Source: Gemmatimonadota bacterium
GTDB lineage: Bacteria > Gemmatimonadota > Gemmatimonadetes > Gemmatimonadales > Gemmatimonadaceae
Assembly (NCBI GenBank): GCA_016712265.1
Contig: JADJRJ010000031.1
Coordinates: 806,001 to 870,000, forward strand
Reading direction: 5' to 3'
DNA: 64,000 bases
How positions within the stretch are numbered: position 1 is the first letter of the stretch; the number at the start of each line of letters is the position of its first letter. Made by a program: the position numbers and the translations under genes. The notes beneath the pieces were generated by a model, which saw only the letters and a list, made by a program, of their open reading frames with translations, was not told the DNA's origin and did not search any database. Positions 26,080 through 35,475 of this stretch are shown here, piece by piece.

Positions 26080-26883
26080 ATGCAGCGTTCGTTGCCGGTG
26101 ATGGATCAGCGAGGGTTTGGTGAGACCCTCCGCCGCGATGCTTGGTGGGTCCCGAACCTCATCGTGGTCACGATCCTCACGAGTTTCCTGGTCTATGCCA
26201 CGTGGGCGGCGTTCCAGAATGCGTTTTACACCCACGGGCCCTACCTCTCGCCGTTCTACTCACCGGAGATCTGGGGCGACTCGCCCCACGCGTGGTTCGG
26301 CCCCAAGCCGACGTGGTGGCCCGGTTGGCTCCCGTTTTCGCCGGCCCTGCTGATCCTTCCGGTCCCGGCGCTGTTCCGGTTCACCTGCTACTACTATCGC
26401 GGGGCCTACTACAAGGCCTTCTGGGCCGATCCGCCGTCGTGTGCGGTTGGCGAGCCCCGCAAGAGCTACCTGGGTGAGCGGTACTTCCCGCTGGTGATGC
26501 AGAACTTCCACCGGTACGGGCTGCTGCTGTCGTTCATCTTCCTGATCTTCCTCTGGTACGACGCCTACCTCGCGTTCTGGTGGACGGATCCGGTGACTGG
26601 GGCGAAGACGTTCGGGATCGGCGTCGGGTCGTTGGTGATGTTGCTGAACGTCCTGCTCCTGTCCGGATACACGATCGGGTGTCACTCCATGCGACACGTC
26701 GTGGGCGGGCTGCTCAACGAGTTGTCCAAGTCGCCCGTGCGCAAGCTGGCCTACGAGTGCTCCAGTGTGTGCAACCGTGGGCACATGAACTGGGCGTGGT
26801 GTTCATTGATCACGGTGGCGTTCACGGACGTGTACATCCGGCTCTGCGCGATGGGGATCTGGACCGACCTGAGGATCCTGTAG
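26080..26883 (+). CDS. sdhC: Succinate dehydrogenase membrane anchor / cytochrome b subunit
   Basis: 267 residues from ATG 26080 (ATG 26101 is also possible). About five hydrophobic helices are visible (LIVVTILTSFLVYATWAAF, FSPALLILPVPALFRFTCYY, YGLLLSFIFLIFLWYDAYLA, VGSLVMLLNVLLLSGYTIGC, NWAWCSLITVAFTDVYIRLC). It ends 1 bp before sdhA. It is a single large anchor, the arrangement seen in some high-GC phyla, in place of separate SdhC and SdhD. His in NFHRYG and CHSMRH are candidate heme ligands. The assignment depends on operon position more than on a clear motif. Confidence 0.75.
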   Translation: MQRSLPVMDQRGFGETLRRDAWWVPNLIVVTILTSFLVYATWAAFQNAFYTHGPYLSPFYSPEIWGDSPHAWFGPKPTWWPGWLPFSPALLILPVPALFRFTCYYYRGAYYKAFWADPPSCAVGEPRKSYLGERYFPLVMQNFHRYGLLLSFIFLIFLWYDAYLAFWWTDPVTGAKTFGIGVGSLVMLLNVLLLSGYTIGCHSMRHVVGGLLNELSKSPVRKLAYECSSVCNRGHMNWAWCSLITVAFTDVYIRLCAMGIWTDLRIL

Positions 26884-26884
26884 C

Positions 26885-28705
26885 ATGGCCGAGTATCAGC
26901 GCATCGAACATGACGTGCTCGTGGTGGGAGCTGGCGGTGCGGGGTTGCGCGCGGCCATTGCCGCCGCCGATGCCGGGGCCCGCGTGGGGCTGGTCTGCAA
27001 GTCGTTGTTGGGGAAGGCGCACACGGTGATGGCCGAGGGCGGGATGGCGGCGGCCATGGGGCATGTCGACGACCGCGACAACTGGCGGGTGCACTTTGCC
27101 GACACCATGCGCGGCGGCCAGTATATGAACAACTGGCGGATGGCCGAGCTGCACGCGAAAGAAGCGCCGGACCGGGTGCGCGAGCTGGAGGCGTGGGGGG
27201 CCGTATTCGATCGCACGCCGGACGGCCGGATCCTGCAACGCAATTTTGGCGGCCATCGGTATCCGCGGCTCGCCCACGTCGGGGACCGGACAGGGCTTGA
27301 GCTGATTCGCACGCTCCAGGACCACGCGGTCTACCAGAAGGGGATCGACGTGCACATGGAAGTCACGGTCGTGTGCCTGCTCAAGGACGGCGACCGGGTC
27401 TCGGGGGCGCTCGCGTACGACCGCGAGCGTGGCCGCTTCACGTTGTTTGCCTGCAAGGCGGTGGTGCTGGCCACGGGCGGGATCGGGCGGGCCTTCAAGG
27501 TGACCAGCAACAGCTGGGAGTACACCGGCGACGGCCATTCCCTTGCCTACAACGCCGGTGCCGAGCTGATGGACATGGAGTTTGTCCAGTTCCACCCGAC
27601 GGGGATGGTCTGGCCCCCGAGCGTGAAGGGCATCCTGGTGACGGAAGGCGTCCGTGGCGAGGGTGGCGTGCTGCGAAACTCGCAGGGCAAGCGCTTCATG
27701 TTCGATGACATCCCGGAGAACTACCGCAACCAGACGGCGGACTCCGAGGAGGAGGGGTGGCGGTACACGCAGGGCGACAAGTCCGCACGTCGGCCACCGG
27801 AGTTGCTGACGCGTGACCACGTCGCGCGCTGCATCCAGCGGGAGGTTCGCGAGGGCCGCGGGTCGCCGCACGGCGGGGTCTTCCTCGATATCGCGTGGAT
27901 CAAGGATCGCCTGCCGAACGCCGCTGAACACATCAAGAAGAAGTTGCCCTCGATGTACCACCAGTTCATGCAGTTAGCCAACATCGACATCACGACGACG
28001 CCGATGGAGGTGGGGCCAACGACCCACTACATCATGGGTGGGATCCGGGTGGACGGCGAGTCGCAGATGTCCACGGTGCCCGGGCTGTTCGCCGCCGGCG
28101 AGTGTGCGGCGGGGCTGCACGGGGCGAATCGCCTGGGTGGCAACTCGTTGTCCGACCTGCTGGTGTTCGGGAAGCGCGCGGGCGACTTCGCGGCGAAGTT
28201 CGCGGCAGACCGAGGAGCAGCCCAGGTGGCTGCCGCCGATGCGGACCGCGCGCTGGCCGATGCCCTCGCACCGTTCGACCGAACCGGCAGTCCCGAAGCG
28301 CCCTACAAGATCCAGCACGAATTGCAGGAGATGATGCAGGACCTGGTCGGGATCGTGCGACGTGAAGAGGAGATGAAGCGAGCGCTCGACGGGGTGCACG
28401 CCCTGCGCACCCGGGCGCGGCAGGTGGGCGTCGTTGGCAATCGGGAATACAACCCCGGCTGGCACACCGCCCTCGACCTCGACAACCTGCTCACGATCAG
28501 CGAGGCCATCACCCTCGCCGCCATCGAGCGCAAGGAGAGTCGTGGCGGCCACTTCCGCGACGACTATCCGGACAAGGACAAGACGTACGGCGCATTCAAC
28601 ATCGTTCTCAAACGGGGCACATCCGGCGAGATGGTGATGGAACGCCGCCCGCAGGCCGCATTGCCCGCGGAGCTGCAGGCGATCATTGAGGAGCAGTCGA
28701 AGTAG
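26885..28705 (+). CDS. sdhA: Succinate dehydrogenase flavoprotein subunit
   Basis: 606 residues. The FAD dinucleotide motif is VVGAGGAGLRAAIAAADAG. HTVMAEGGMAAAMGH is the FAD-attachment region, with the His that usually carries covalent FAD. Catalytic elements FHPTGMVWPP and TEGVRGEGG, and the HANRLGGNSL-type sequence here written HGANRLGGNSLSDLLVFG, are intact. It oxidises succinate to fumarate and passes electrons to SdhB. RHPEYNPGWH-type C-terminal sequence (REYNPGWHTALDL) is normal. One TTA codon (27974) falls outside the common heptamer context. The stop is followed 5 bp later by a 7-bp tandem repeat. Confidence 0.95.
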   Translation: MAEYQRIEHDVLVVGAGGAGLRAAIAAADAGARVGLVCKSLLGKAHTVMAEGGMAAAMGHVDDRDNWRVHFADTMRGGQYMNNWRMAELHAKEAPDRVRELEAWGAVFDRTPDGRILQRNFGGHRYPRLAHVGDRTGLELIRTLQDHAVYQKGIDVHMEVTVVCLLKDGDRVSGALAYDRERGRFTLFACKAVVLATGGIGRAFKVTSNSWEYTGDGHSLAYNAGAELMDMEFVQFHPTGMVWPPSVKGILVTEGVRGEGGVLRNSQGKRFMFDDIPENYRNQTADSEEEGWRYTQGDKSARRPPELLTRDHVARCIQREVREGRGSPHGGVFLDIAWIKDRLPNAAEHIKKKLPSMYHQFMQLANIDITTTPMEVGPTTHYIMGGIRVDGESQMSTVPGLFAAGECAAGLHGANRLGGNSLSDLLVFGKRAGDFAAKFAADRGAAQVAAADADRALADALAPFDRTGSPEAPYKIQHELQEMMQDLVGIVRREEEMKRALDGVHALRTRARQVGVVGNREYNPGWHTALDLDNLLTISEAITLAAIERKESRGGHFRDDYPDKDKTYGAFNIVLKRGTSGEMVMERRPQAALPAELQAIIEEQSK

Positions 28706-28710
28706 GTTCC

Positions 28711-28763
28711 GCAGACGGCAGACGGCAGACGGCAGACGGCAGACGGCAGACGACAGACGGCAG
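28711..28763 (+). repeat. Tandem 7-bp repeat GCAGACG between sdhA and sdhB
   Basis: Six perfect copies of GCAGACG (28711-28752), one variant ACAGACG (28753-28759) and a partial copy follow the sdhA stop directly. The same unit recurs behind two other genes (33001-33042 on the other strand, and 48456-48469). The rest of the gap, to 28821, is A/C/G-rich with several AGCA and CCAGCA words and holds no gene. Confidence 0.9.
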
Positions 28764-28821
28764 CATTCAGCACCAGCAATAGCAGCTGGCAGTTAGACCA
28801 GCCACCAGGAACCAGCACCCC

Positions 28822-29574
28822 ATGCCCCAAACAACCTTCCGGATCTGGCGCGGTGAACGCGGAACCGGTGCCTTTGCCGACTACACCACCGACATCACCG
28901 AGGGAATGGTGGTGCTCGACGCCATGCACCAGGTGCAGGCGGAGAATGCGAGTGATCTCGCCATTCGGTGGAACTGCAAGGCGGGTAAGTGCGGCTCATG
29001 CTCGGCCGAGATCAATGGCATGCCGCGGCTGATGTGCATGACGCGCATGGAGGAGCTGCCCGTGGACAAGCCGATCACGATCGAGCCGATGCGTGCCTTT
29101 CCGCACGTGCGCGACCTCGTCACCGACGTCTCCTGGAACTACGAGCAAAAGAAGCGCATCCGGAAATTCACCCCACGCAAGCCGGACGCCCCCGATGGCA
29201 CGTGGCGAATGGCCCAGGAGGATGTCGATCGCGTCCAGGAGTTCAGGAAGTGCATCGAGTGTTTCCTCTGCCAGGACGTGTGTCACGTCCTCCGGGATCA
29301 TCACAAGCACGAGGACTTCATCGGCCCGCGCTTCTTCGTGTACTCGGCGGCCCTCGAGATGCATCCGCTGGACACCGAGGACCGCTTGCGCGACCTCAAG
29401 GAAGACCAGGCGATCGGCTACTGCAACATCACCAAGTGCTGCACCAAGGTCTGTCCCGAGCATATCACGATCACCGACAACGCGATCATCCCGCTCAAGG
29501 AACGGGTCGTGGACGAGTTCTACGACCCGGTGGTGAAGCTGGTGCGGTTGTTCCGCGGCAAACGGAAGGAGTAA
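28822..29574 (+). CDS. sdhB: Succinate dehydrogenase iron-sulfur subunit
   Basis: 250 residues. The [2Fe-2S] site is CKAGKCGSC...MC near residues 53-74. The [4Fe-4S]/[3Fe-4S] sites are CIECFLCQDVC and CCTKVCP. Spacing is normal for SdhB. It carries electrons from FAD to quinone at the membrane anchor. It is separated from sdhA by 116 bp containing the heptad repeat, which is unusual for an otherwise tight operon and could affect translation coupling or RNA stability. Confidence 0.95.
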   Translation: MPQTTFRIWRGERGTGAFADYTTDITEGMVVLDAMHQVQAENASDLAIRWNCKAGKCGSCSAEINGMPRLMCMTRMEELPVDKPITIEPMRAFPHVRDLVTDVSWNYEQKKRIRKFTPRKPDAPDGTWRMAQEDVDRVQEFRKCIECFLCQDVCHVLRDHHKHEDFIGPRFFVYSAALEMHPLDTEDRLRDLKEDQAIGYCNITKCCTKVCPEHITITDNAIIPLKERVVDEFYDPVVKLVRLFRGKRKE

Positions 29575-29579
29575 CCGCC

Positions 29580-30080
29580 ATGCCATCGCTCAAGCCGATC
29601 TCGAAGGAAGGGGTGCCCGCCGCGTTGCTGAAGGCCCATCGGTACCGGGTCCTCAGCGACTCGATCGCGGCCGAGAGTATTTGCCTGGATGTGCTCGCCG
29701 TGGACCCAACCAACGCGGACGCCGTCGTGATGCATGTCCTCGCGATCACCGACCAGTTCGCGGTCGGGCATGTGGAGGACCTGCGGCGAGCGATCGAGGC
29801 GGTGACGGCGCTCGAAGACCCGTACAAGAGCGCGTACTATCAGGGGATTATCGCCGAGCGCTGGGCGAAGGCGATCCTGGCCCGCGACATGCCCCGCGCG
29901 GCCGAGATGGCCTATGAGTGGATCGAGAAGGCACTGACCGCGTATGGAAAGGCCGAGGCCCTGCGACCAGCGGGCAACGACGAGGCCATCCTGCGCTGGA
30001 ATACCTGCGTCCGCATGCTGAATCGGAATGCTCACCTGCGGCCCCGTGACGCAGAGGCGTACGAGCCGAGTTTCGAGTAG
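29580..30080 (+). CDS. Helical-repeat (TPR-like) hypothetical protein, sdh operon
   Basis: 166 residues from ATG 29580, 5 bp after the sdhB stop. It is almost all helix, with paired amphipathic helices of TPR character (SIAAESICLDVLAVDPTNAD, YYQGIIAERWAKAILARDMP, AAEMAYEWIEKALTAYGKAE ALRPAG). The segment VDPTNADAV and the later EALRPAGNDEA have the Pro at the turn expected in TPRs. It lacks a signal peptide. Co-transcription with sdh suggests a cytosolic role tied to the complex, perhaps assembly; this is only positional inference. Confidence 0.7.
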   Translation: MPSLKPISKEGVPAALLKAHRYRVLSDSIAAESICLDVLAVDPTNADAVVMHVLAITDQFAVGHVEDLRRAIEAVTALEDPYKSAYYQGIIAERWAKAILARDMPRAAEMAYEWIEKALTAYGKAEALRPAGNDEAILRWNTCVRMLNRNAHLRPRDAEAYEPSFE

Positions 30081-30204
30081 CGCGCGCCCGACAGGCCCTT
30101 GCATTGTGCTGGACGGTTCGTCGCGCCCCACGTCAGCGCAGAGGCGGGGCGACTTCCGTTGCCGCTCCTCCACGAAGGTTCACTTTCGCCCACGGTAAAA
30201 TCGC

Positions 30205-31398
30205 ATGACCACGATGGATCAACCTCACCAGCCCGGGCCGGGAACTACGTCGGTCTGGGCCGGGGAAGAGCTGCTGTTTCCGCACGGCATCACGACCGTG
30301 CCGCTCCACCTCGGTGTGACCTACGGCTTCGAAACGCTTGAGGCATGGCGTGCGGTAGCGTTGGGTCAGGCCCCAGGACACATCTATGGCCGATCGACCA
30401 ACCCCACGACAGATGTATTCGAGGCCAAGATCTGCGCCCTCGAGGGGGCGGAGGCCGCAGTGTCATTCGCCTCGGGGATGGCGGCGGTGAGCAACCTGTT
30501 CGCCACGGTGCTCTCGCCAGGTGATCGCGTGGTATCGATCCGGGACACCTATGGCGGAACCAGCAAGCTCTTCCTGGAGACGTTGCCCCGGCAAGGGATT
30601 TCGGTCGTGCTGGTCGAGACGGCGGATCATGAGGCACTGGAGCGCGAAGTCGCCGCCGGGTGCCGCTTGCTGTACCTCGAGACACCCACCAACCCGACCC
30701 TCAAGATCCTCGATGTGCGCCGCCTGGCCGCGGCCGCGCACCGGGTTGGGGCGCTCGTCGCGGTGGACAATACCTTTGCCACCCCGATCAACCAGCGACC
30801 CCTGGCCCTCGGTGCCGATGCCGTCCTGCACAGCGCCACCAAGTACCTCGGCGGGCACTCCGACGCCATTGGCGGCGTGTTGTGCGGCGGGCGTGAGCTC
30901 ATGCAGCGCGTGTTCAGCTTCCGCGAGGTCAACGGTGCCGTGATGCACCCGATGTCGGCCTACCTCATCCTTCGGGGGATGAAGACGCTTGAGCTGCGCG
31001 TCCAACGACAAAATGCATCCGCCGAGTCGTTGTCGCGGTTTCTCTCCGCACACCCCGCCGTGGCCGAGGTGTTCTATCCCGGGCTGCCCGATCATCCGCA
31101 GCATGCGATCGCGCGGAGCCAGATGTCGGGCTTTGGCGGTGTCTTGAGCTTTGCGCTCCGCGCCGGGGACGACGCCGTCGGGGCGTTCCTCGCCCGCCTG
31201 CGCTACGTGCACCTCGCCGCGAGCCTGGGTTCGGTGTCGACCCTGGCCGGGCCACCATCGACCACCAGTCACGTGGAGATCACCGCTGCCCAGCGGCGGG
31301 AACTGGGCATACCGGAAGGGCTCGTCCGGTACGCCGTCGGGATCGAGAACGTGGAGGACCTGCAGTGGGACCTCGACCAGGCCTTGAACAGCCTGTAA
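30205..31398 (+). CDS. PLP-dependent Cys/Met metabolism enzyme (cystathionine gamma-synthase / methionine gamma-lyase family)
   Basis: 397 residues. The fold-type I family signatures are intact: YGRSTNPTTDVFEAKICALE, FASGMAAVSNLFATV, YGGTSKLF, LETPTNPTLKILD, AVDNTFATPINQRPL, the PLP lysine in SATKYLGGHSD, and SLGSVSTLAGPPSTTSH. Members perform gamma-replacement or elimination on cystathionine, O-acylhomoserine or methionine. I cannot tell which from sequence alone. No sulfur genes are adjacent. The S41 protease gene starts inside its 3' end. Confidence 0.9.
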   Translation: MTTMDQPHQPGPGTTSVWAGEELLFPHGITTVPLHLGVTYGFETLEAWRAVALGQAPGHIYGRSTNPTTDVFEAKICALEGAEAAVSFASGMAAVSNLFATVLSPGDRVVSIRDTYGGTSKLFLETLPRQGISVVLVETADHEALEREVAAGCRLLYLETPTNPTLKILDVRRLAAAAHRVGALVAVDNTFATPINQRPLALGADAVLHSATKYLGGHSDAIGGVLCGGRELMQRVFSFREVNGAVMHPMSAYLILRGMKTLELRVQRQNASAESLSRFLSAHPAVAEVFYPGLPDHPQHAIARSQMSGFGGVLSFALRAGDDAVGAFLARLRYVHLAASLGSVSTLAGPPSTTSHVEITAAQRRELGIPEGLVRYAVGIENVEDLQWDLDQALNSL

Positions 31399-32486
31399 GG
31401 CGAGCACTGCGCGGTGTCCTGCGCCTCGCCCTCTGCGCGATTGCGCTCCCAGGGGGCGCGAGTGCACAGGAGGTCGAGGCCCTCGCGCAGTGTGGTAGGG
31501 CAGGGATGGCGGGGCGGGTGGTACGGGAGTTCTGGAAGGAGCTTGACCAACGCTACGCCGTGTTTCCCCAGCGCTTGCGCCGCGGCTCCTGGGAGGCGCT
31601 GGGACGTAGCGCCTGCGCGACGGTGGCTCGCGACACCAGCGCGACGACCCTCTTTGGCGCCTTGGAGCGAATGGCTCAGGCGCTCGATGATGGGCACATC
31701 CAGATCTCGGCGCCCTCGCTCGACCGCCGAACGACGGGGTGGGCGAACGAGTATCCGCACGGCGAGCTCATGGCGCAGCTCGTTGGTCGGGTGGAGTCAC
31801 GCTACGCGGGCGGCCCACTCCGTCGGGCCGGGGCAGGTCGGATCGCCTGGGGAAGGCTCGGCGCCGTTGGGTACTTGGATCTCGCCGCATTCGAGGGGCT
31901 TGGAGGCGATGGACGCGAGGCCGCCAGTGTGGCTGCGGTGCGCGCAGTCATGCCGGAGGTCGTCGCCGCGATGGCGGGCGTGGCGGGATTGATTGTGGAC
32001 CTGCGCAACAACGAGGGCGGCTATGATGCGGTAGGGCTGGAGGTCGCCCGGTGGTTTCGGGGGCCACGAACCTTCAGCTACACCAAGGCCCGGCGCAACG
32101 GGCCACACCATGACCAGGTGGGCCCGTGGGATTCGGTGTTCGTCGATGCGTCGCCGTCCCAGGCACTTGACGGGCCGACGATCGTCCTCGTCTCAGGCTG
32201 GACCTTCAGTGCTGCGGAGACCTTCGTGCTCTCGATGCGTACTCGTGCGGGAGTCACGATCCTCGGGGAGCACACGTCGGGTCACTTGTCCGACCTCTTC
32301 CGGGCGCAGCTTCCCAATGGTTGGCGGTACACGTTCTCCGGAGAACGGTACCGCGCGGCCGACGGGGTAATCTATGAAGGGCGGGGAATTCCCCTCGACG
32401 TCCTGGTCCCGTTTGACACGGCGGCGTTCCGGGCGGGTCGTGATGGCATGCTCGAGGCGGCCCTGACGCGCCTGGGTCGGCGATAG
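31365..32486 (+). CDS. S41-family (tail-specific) serine protease, exported
   Basis: 373 residues. GTG 31365 is the usable start; it overlaps the PLP-enzyme gene by 34 bp and gives a long signal peptide (VLRLALCAIALPGGASAQ). The S41 core is visible: GYLDLAAFEG, LIVDLRNNEGGYDAVGLEVA, the nucleophile region VLVSGWTFSAAETFVLSM, and EHTSGHLSDLF. There is no recognisable PDZ domain, so it belongs with the small S41 (tricorn-like C-terminal) lipases/peptidases. It would act in the periplasm on unfolded or C-terminal segments. Confidence 0.8.
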   Translation: MGPRPGLEQPVRRALRGVLRLALCAIALPGGASAQEVEALAQCGRAGMAGRVVREFWKELDQRYAVFPQRLRRGSWEALGRSACATVARDTSATTLFGALERMAQALDDGHIQISAPSLDRRTTGWANEYPHGELMAQLVGRVESRYAGGPLRRAGAGRIAWGRLGAVGYLDLAAFEGLGGDGREAASVAAVRAVMPEVVAAMAGVAGLIVDLRNNEGGYDAVGLEVARWFRGPRTFSYTKARRNGPHHDQVGPWDSVFVDASPSQALDGPTIVLVSGWTFSAAETFVLSMRTRAGVTILGEHTSGHLSDLFRAQLPNGWRYTFSGERYRAADGVIYEGRGIPLDVLVPFDTAAFRAGRDGMLEAALTRLGRR

Positions 32487-32506
32487 TCCGGCGCGAATCC
32501 ATTCCG

Positions 32507-32905
32507 CTATGGGGCCTGGCGAGCGGTCTCGGCCGCCGGTGACGAACGCAAGGACCGCGCGACGAGCCCGACGCCGGCAGCGAGCAAGCCGAGGATGAGC
32601 AGCGTGTCGTAGAGCGACGCCGGGCCAAAGTAGACCCGCATGTTCGCGATGATTCCGACCACGATGATGAGGAAGCCTCCACCGGTCAGGAGGCGCCCGA
32701 TCGCGGACTTGCCATTGAAGAACAGGATCCCGATCCCGACCAGGAGCGGGATCAGCGACAACCCGAAGGCGTTGCGTCCCCCAAAGTCCCAGAAGCCGCT
32801 GCTCACGGTGACGCGCTGCAGGAAGAGGTAGCTGCCAGCGACCACCATGGCGAGCCCGCCAAAGAACTGCCCCAGCCCGCCTTCCGTTCCACCGGCACCT
32901 TTCAT
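32507..32905 (-). CDS. Small integral membrane protein
   Basis: 132 residues from ATG 32905, which has AGGAG upstream. It contains four hydrophobic stretches (FFGGLAMVVAGSYLFLQRV, FGLSLIPLLVGIGILFFNG, LTGGGFLIIVVGIIANM, TLLILGLLAAGVGLVARSL). The pattern of Gly-rich helices resembles small DUF-type membrane proteins of no known role. The longer frame to 33049 reads into the heptad repeat and is rejected. It is convergent with the S41 gene (20-bp gap, no clear terminator) and downstream of the E1 gene. Confidence 0.75.
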   Translation of the reverse strand: MKGAGGTEGGLGQFFGGLAMVVAGSYLFLQRVTVSSGFWDFGGRNAFGLSLIPLLVGIGILFFNGKSAIGRLLTGGGFLIIVVGIIANMRVYFGPASLYDTLLILGLLAAGVGLVARSLRSSPAAETARQAP

Positions 32906-33000
32906 CGGGGACTCCTGGTGAAGGTTGCGACGCTGACTGGTGCTACCAACGAGTGTACGTGGCGCGAAGGAACCCGTCCCTTGCCCGTGCCATCCGCCGA

Positions 33001-33042
33001 CTGCCGTCTGCCGTCTGCCGTCTGCCGTCTGCCGTCTGCCGT
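33001..33042 (-). repeat. Tandem 7-bp repeat, second site
   Basis: Six perfect copies of CTGCCGT on the plus strand, which is ACGGCAG on the minus strand: the same unit as at 28711 and 48456. It begins 7 bp behind the stop of the E1 gene, which is on the minus strand. So its orientation relative to the gene is the same as at the other two sites. Confidence 0.9.
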
Positions 33043-33049
33043 CCCACAC

Positions 33050-35161
33050 CTAGTACTTCGCGATCTCGCGGTACGCCCGGACAAAGTCGTCGATCTGCGG
33101 CAGGATGGCGTCCTCGAGCTGAGGCGCGTATCCGACGAAGGTGTCCGTGCTCGCCACGCGGCGTACGGGCGCGTCGAGCCACGCAAAGCAGTCGTCGGCG
33201 ATCCGCGCGGCGATCTCCGCGCCATAGCCCCACGAGATAGAGTCTTCGTAGGCCACGATCACGCGGTTGGTCCGCTTGGCCGAGGCGTACACCGTCTCCT
33301 GGTCCCAGGGGCTCAGGGTACGCAGGTCGATCACCTCGACCGAGATCCCCTCGTCGGCCACCTGGTTGGCGGCCGCGAAAGCGCGCTGAACCGTTGCGCC
33401 ATAGGTGACGAGCGTGACGTCCGTCCCGGCCCGCACCGTGCGCGCCTTGCCGAACGGGATCATGAAGTTCGGTCCCGGGTAGGCTGCCTTGTTGTAGGTC
33501 TGGCGGTAGAGGTGCTTGTGTTCGAGGAAGATGACCGGGTCATCGCAGCGAATCGCCGTGCGAAGCAGCCCGTTGGCGTCGAGGGCGTTCGACGGACAGA
33601 CGACACGCAACCCCGGGCAATGCGTGAACAGCGAGGCCCCGGTCTGCGAGTGGTAGATCGCCCCGCGGATGTACCCGCCGTACGTCGTGCGCACGACCAC
33701 GGGCGACGAGAAGTTGTTGTTGGAGCGCCAGCGCATCGTCGCGAGTTCGTCGCGAATCTGCATGTAGGCCGGCCAGATGTAGTCGAAGAACTGGACTTCG
33801 ACGACCGGCTTGAAGCCACGGTGGGCCATCCCGATGGCACGCCCGACGATGTTCGCCTCGGCGAGCGGCGTGTTGTACACCCGATCGGAGCCGAACTCCT
33901 TCTGGAGTCCGTGCGTCGCCTTGAAGACTCCGCCCTTGCCCTTGACCTTGCCCAGGTACTTCTCGCGGGAGACGTCGGCGACATCCTGCCCGAAGACCAT
34001 GAGCTTCGGGTTGCGCCGCATCTCATCGCGCAAGCACGCGTTGATCAGGTCGACCATCGTCGTCTCGTTGCCTGACGAGTGCGGGTCGTCCTCGGTGTCG
34101 AAGGCGTCACCCGTGGGGTCGACGTCGGGGGAGTACACGCCGAAGTAGATCGTGGACGCGTCCGGTTGGGGCTGCCCCAGGGCATCGTCCGTGGCGGCCA
34201 GCACCTCGGCGTCCACCTCTTCCTGGATCTTCGCTAGGTCGGCCTCCGTCGCGTGGCCTTCGGCGAGCAGCCAGGCGGGGAAGGTCGTGATCGGGTCGCG
34301 GAGTGCATCCTTCTCGCGCTCCTCGTCCGGGCGATACAACACCTCGTCGTCGGAGAGCGAGTGCGAGTAGGGCCGGATCACGTGCGCGTGGACGAATGCC
34401 GGTCCCTTGCGGGCCCGCGCGTGGTCCACGGCGCGCTTCATCACTTCGTAGCTCGCGAAGAAGTCGCAGCCGTCGACTTCCTGGATGTACAGGTCGGGGA
34501 ACGATGCGACGAGCTTGGATATCGATCCGCCGGCCGTGTTGACCTCCACCGGGACCGAGATCGCGTACTGGTTGTCCTGGATACAGTAGACCACCGGGAG
34601 CTTGAGGTTGCACGCGGTGTTCAGCGACTCCCAGAACTCACCCTCGGAGGTCGTCCCGTCGCCCGACGAGACGTAGACGATTTCGTCCTTGGCATACCCT
34701 TCGGTGATCCCGAGTTCACTGGCGCGATGGATCCCCTCGGCGCACCCGACGGCCTGCAGGAACTGGGTGCCGGTGGGCGAGGACGCGCTGACGATGTTCA
34801 GTGCCTTGTGCCCGAAGTGGGAGGGCATCTGGCGGCCCCCGGAGTTCGGATCGATCGCGGCGCCGACTGCTTCATACAACATCTCGGCCGGGGTCATCCC
34901 CAGGGCCAGGCACAGGGCGCGATCGCGGTAGTAGGTATAAAACCAGTCGTGCCCCGGCTTCATGAGCATGCCGGTGGCGACCGTGATGGCCTCATGTCCC
35001 GCGCCGGAGATCTGGAAGAAGATCTTGTTCTGGCGTTTGAGCTGGATCTCCTTGTCGTCGAGACGACGCGAGGTCAGCATCGTGCGATAGATGCGCAGGA
35101 GGTCCGCACGGTCGAGGCCGGCAGTGCGCGAGGAGCGTTCAGCCCGGGTCTGGGTCGCCAT
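33050..35161 (-). CDS. Fused E1 (alpha+beta) of a 2-oxoacid dehydrogenase complex
   Basis: 703 residues from ATG 35161. The first half is E1-alpha: RRLDDKEIQLKRQNKIFFQI, SGGRQMPSHFG, and the ThDP motif GDGTTSEGEFWESLN...NQYAIS. The second half (from about 370) is E1-beta: VFGQDVADVSREKYLGKVKG, YNTPLAEANIVGRAIGMAHR, GLRVVCPSNALDANGLLRTA, VIDLRTLSPWDQETV. Alpha and beta are joined by an acidic linker (DVDPTGDAFDTEDDPHSSGN). It decarboxylates branched-chain 2-oxo acids or pyruvate with ThDP. The motifs fit the branched-chain (2-oxoisovalerate) type better. E2 and E3 genes are not nearby. Confidence 0.9.
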   Translation of the reverse strand: MATQTRAERSSRTAGLDRADLLRIYRTMLTSRRLDDKEIQLKRQNKIFFQISGAGHEAITVATGMLMKPGHDWFYTYYRDRALCLALGMTPAEMLYEAVGAAIDPNSGGRQMPSHFGHKALNIVSASSPTGTQFLQAVGCAEGIHRASELGITEGYAKDEIVYVSSGDGTTSEGEFWESLNTACNLKLPVVYCIQDNQYAISVPVEVNTAGGSISKLVASFPDLYIQEVDGCDFFASYEVMKRAVDHARARKGPAFVHAHVIRPYSHSLSDDEVLYRPDEEREKDALRDPITTFPAWLLAEGHATEADLAKIQEEVDAEVLAATDDALGQPQPDASTIYFGVYSPDVDPTGDAFDTEDDPHSSGNETTMVDLINACLRDEMRRNPKLMVFGQDVADVSREKYLGKVKGKGGVFKATHGLQKEFGSDRVYNTPLAEANIVGRAIGMAHRGFKPVVEVQFFDYIWPAYMQIRDELATMRWRSNNNFSSPVVVRTTYGGYIRGAIYHSQTGASLFTHCPGLRVVCPSNALDANGLLRTAIRCDDPVIFLEHKHLYRQTYNKAAYPGPNFMIPFGKARTVRAGTDVTLVTYGATVQRAFAAANQVADEGISVEVIDLRTLSPWDQETVYASAKRTNRVIVAYEDSISWGYGAEIAARIADDCFAWLDAPVRRVASTDTFVGYAPQLEDAILPQIDDFVRAYREIAKY

Positions 35162-35475
35162 GTGCAAATCGGGGAATCGGGGAATCACCAGCGGCGCGAA
35201 AGATACCGGAGTGGGCGCCGATCTGCCTCCCGGCCGGTGTGTTGTTATGACGACCGAGGCATAGTGGCGCAGCGACGCGCGCGCACCGGGTGTGGCCGAT
35301 CCCATCGGGTTGCGTTGCCTCGACGCCACAGGGACCGGATCCCGGCGAGGCGCAAGGGGAGTGGCCCTGACGACGAGTGGCGGGCAAGGTGTTCGGTACC
35401 AAGGAGTTGGACGTCGAGGGAAGGGGCGAGCCGGCTGATGGCACCAACCGTGAACCTCGGGAGGGTACCACCAGC
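35162..35475. other. Divergent intergenic region between E1 and HIT genes
   Basis: About 310 bp of GC-rich sequence between two divergent genes. It must hold both promoters. I see no convincing -35/-10 pair, hairpin with T-run or small gene. An in-frame extension of the HIT frame to 35377 exists but lacks a good start. Confidence 0.5.

Noticed and set aside
28711..28763. Tandem repeat considered as a CRISPR array
   Set aside because: The unit is 7 bp without spacers and there are no cas genes.
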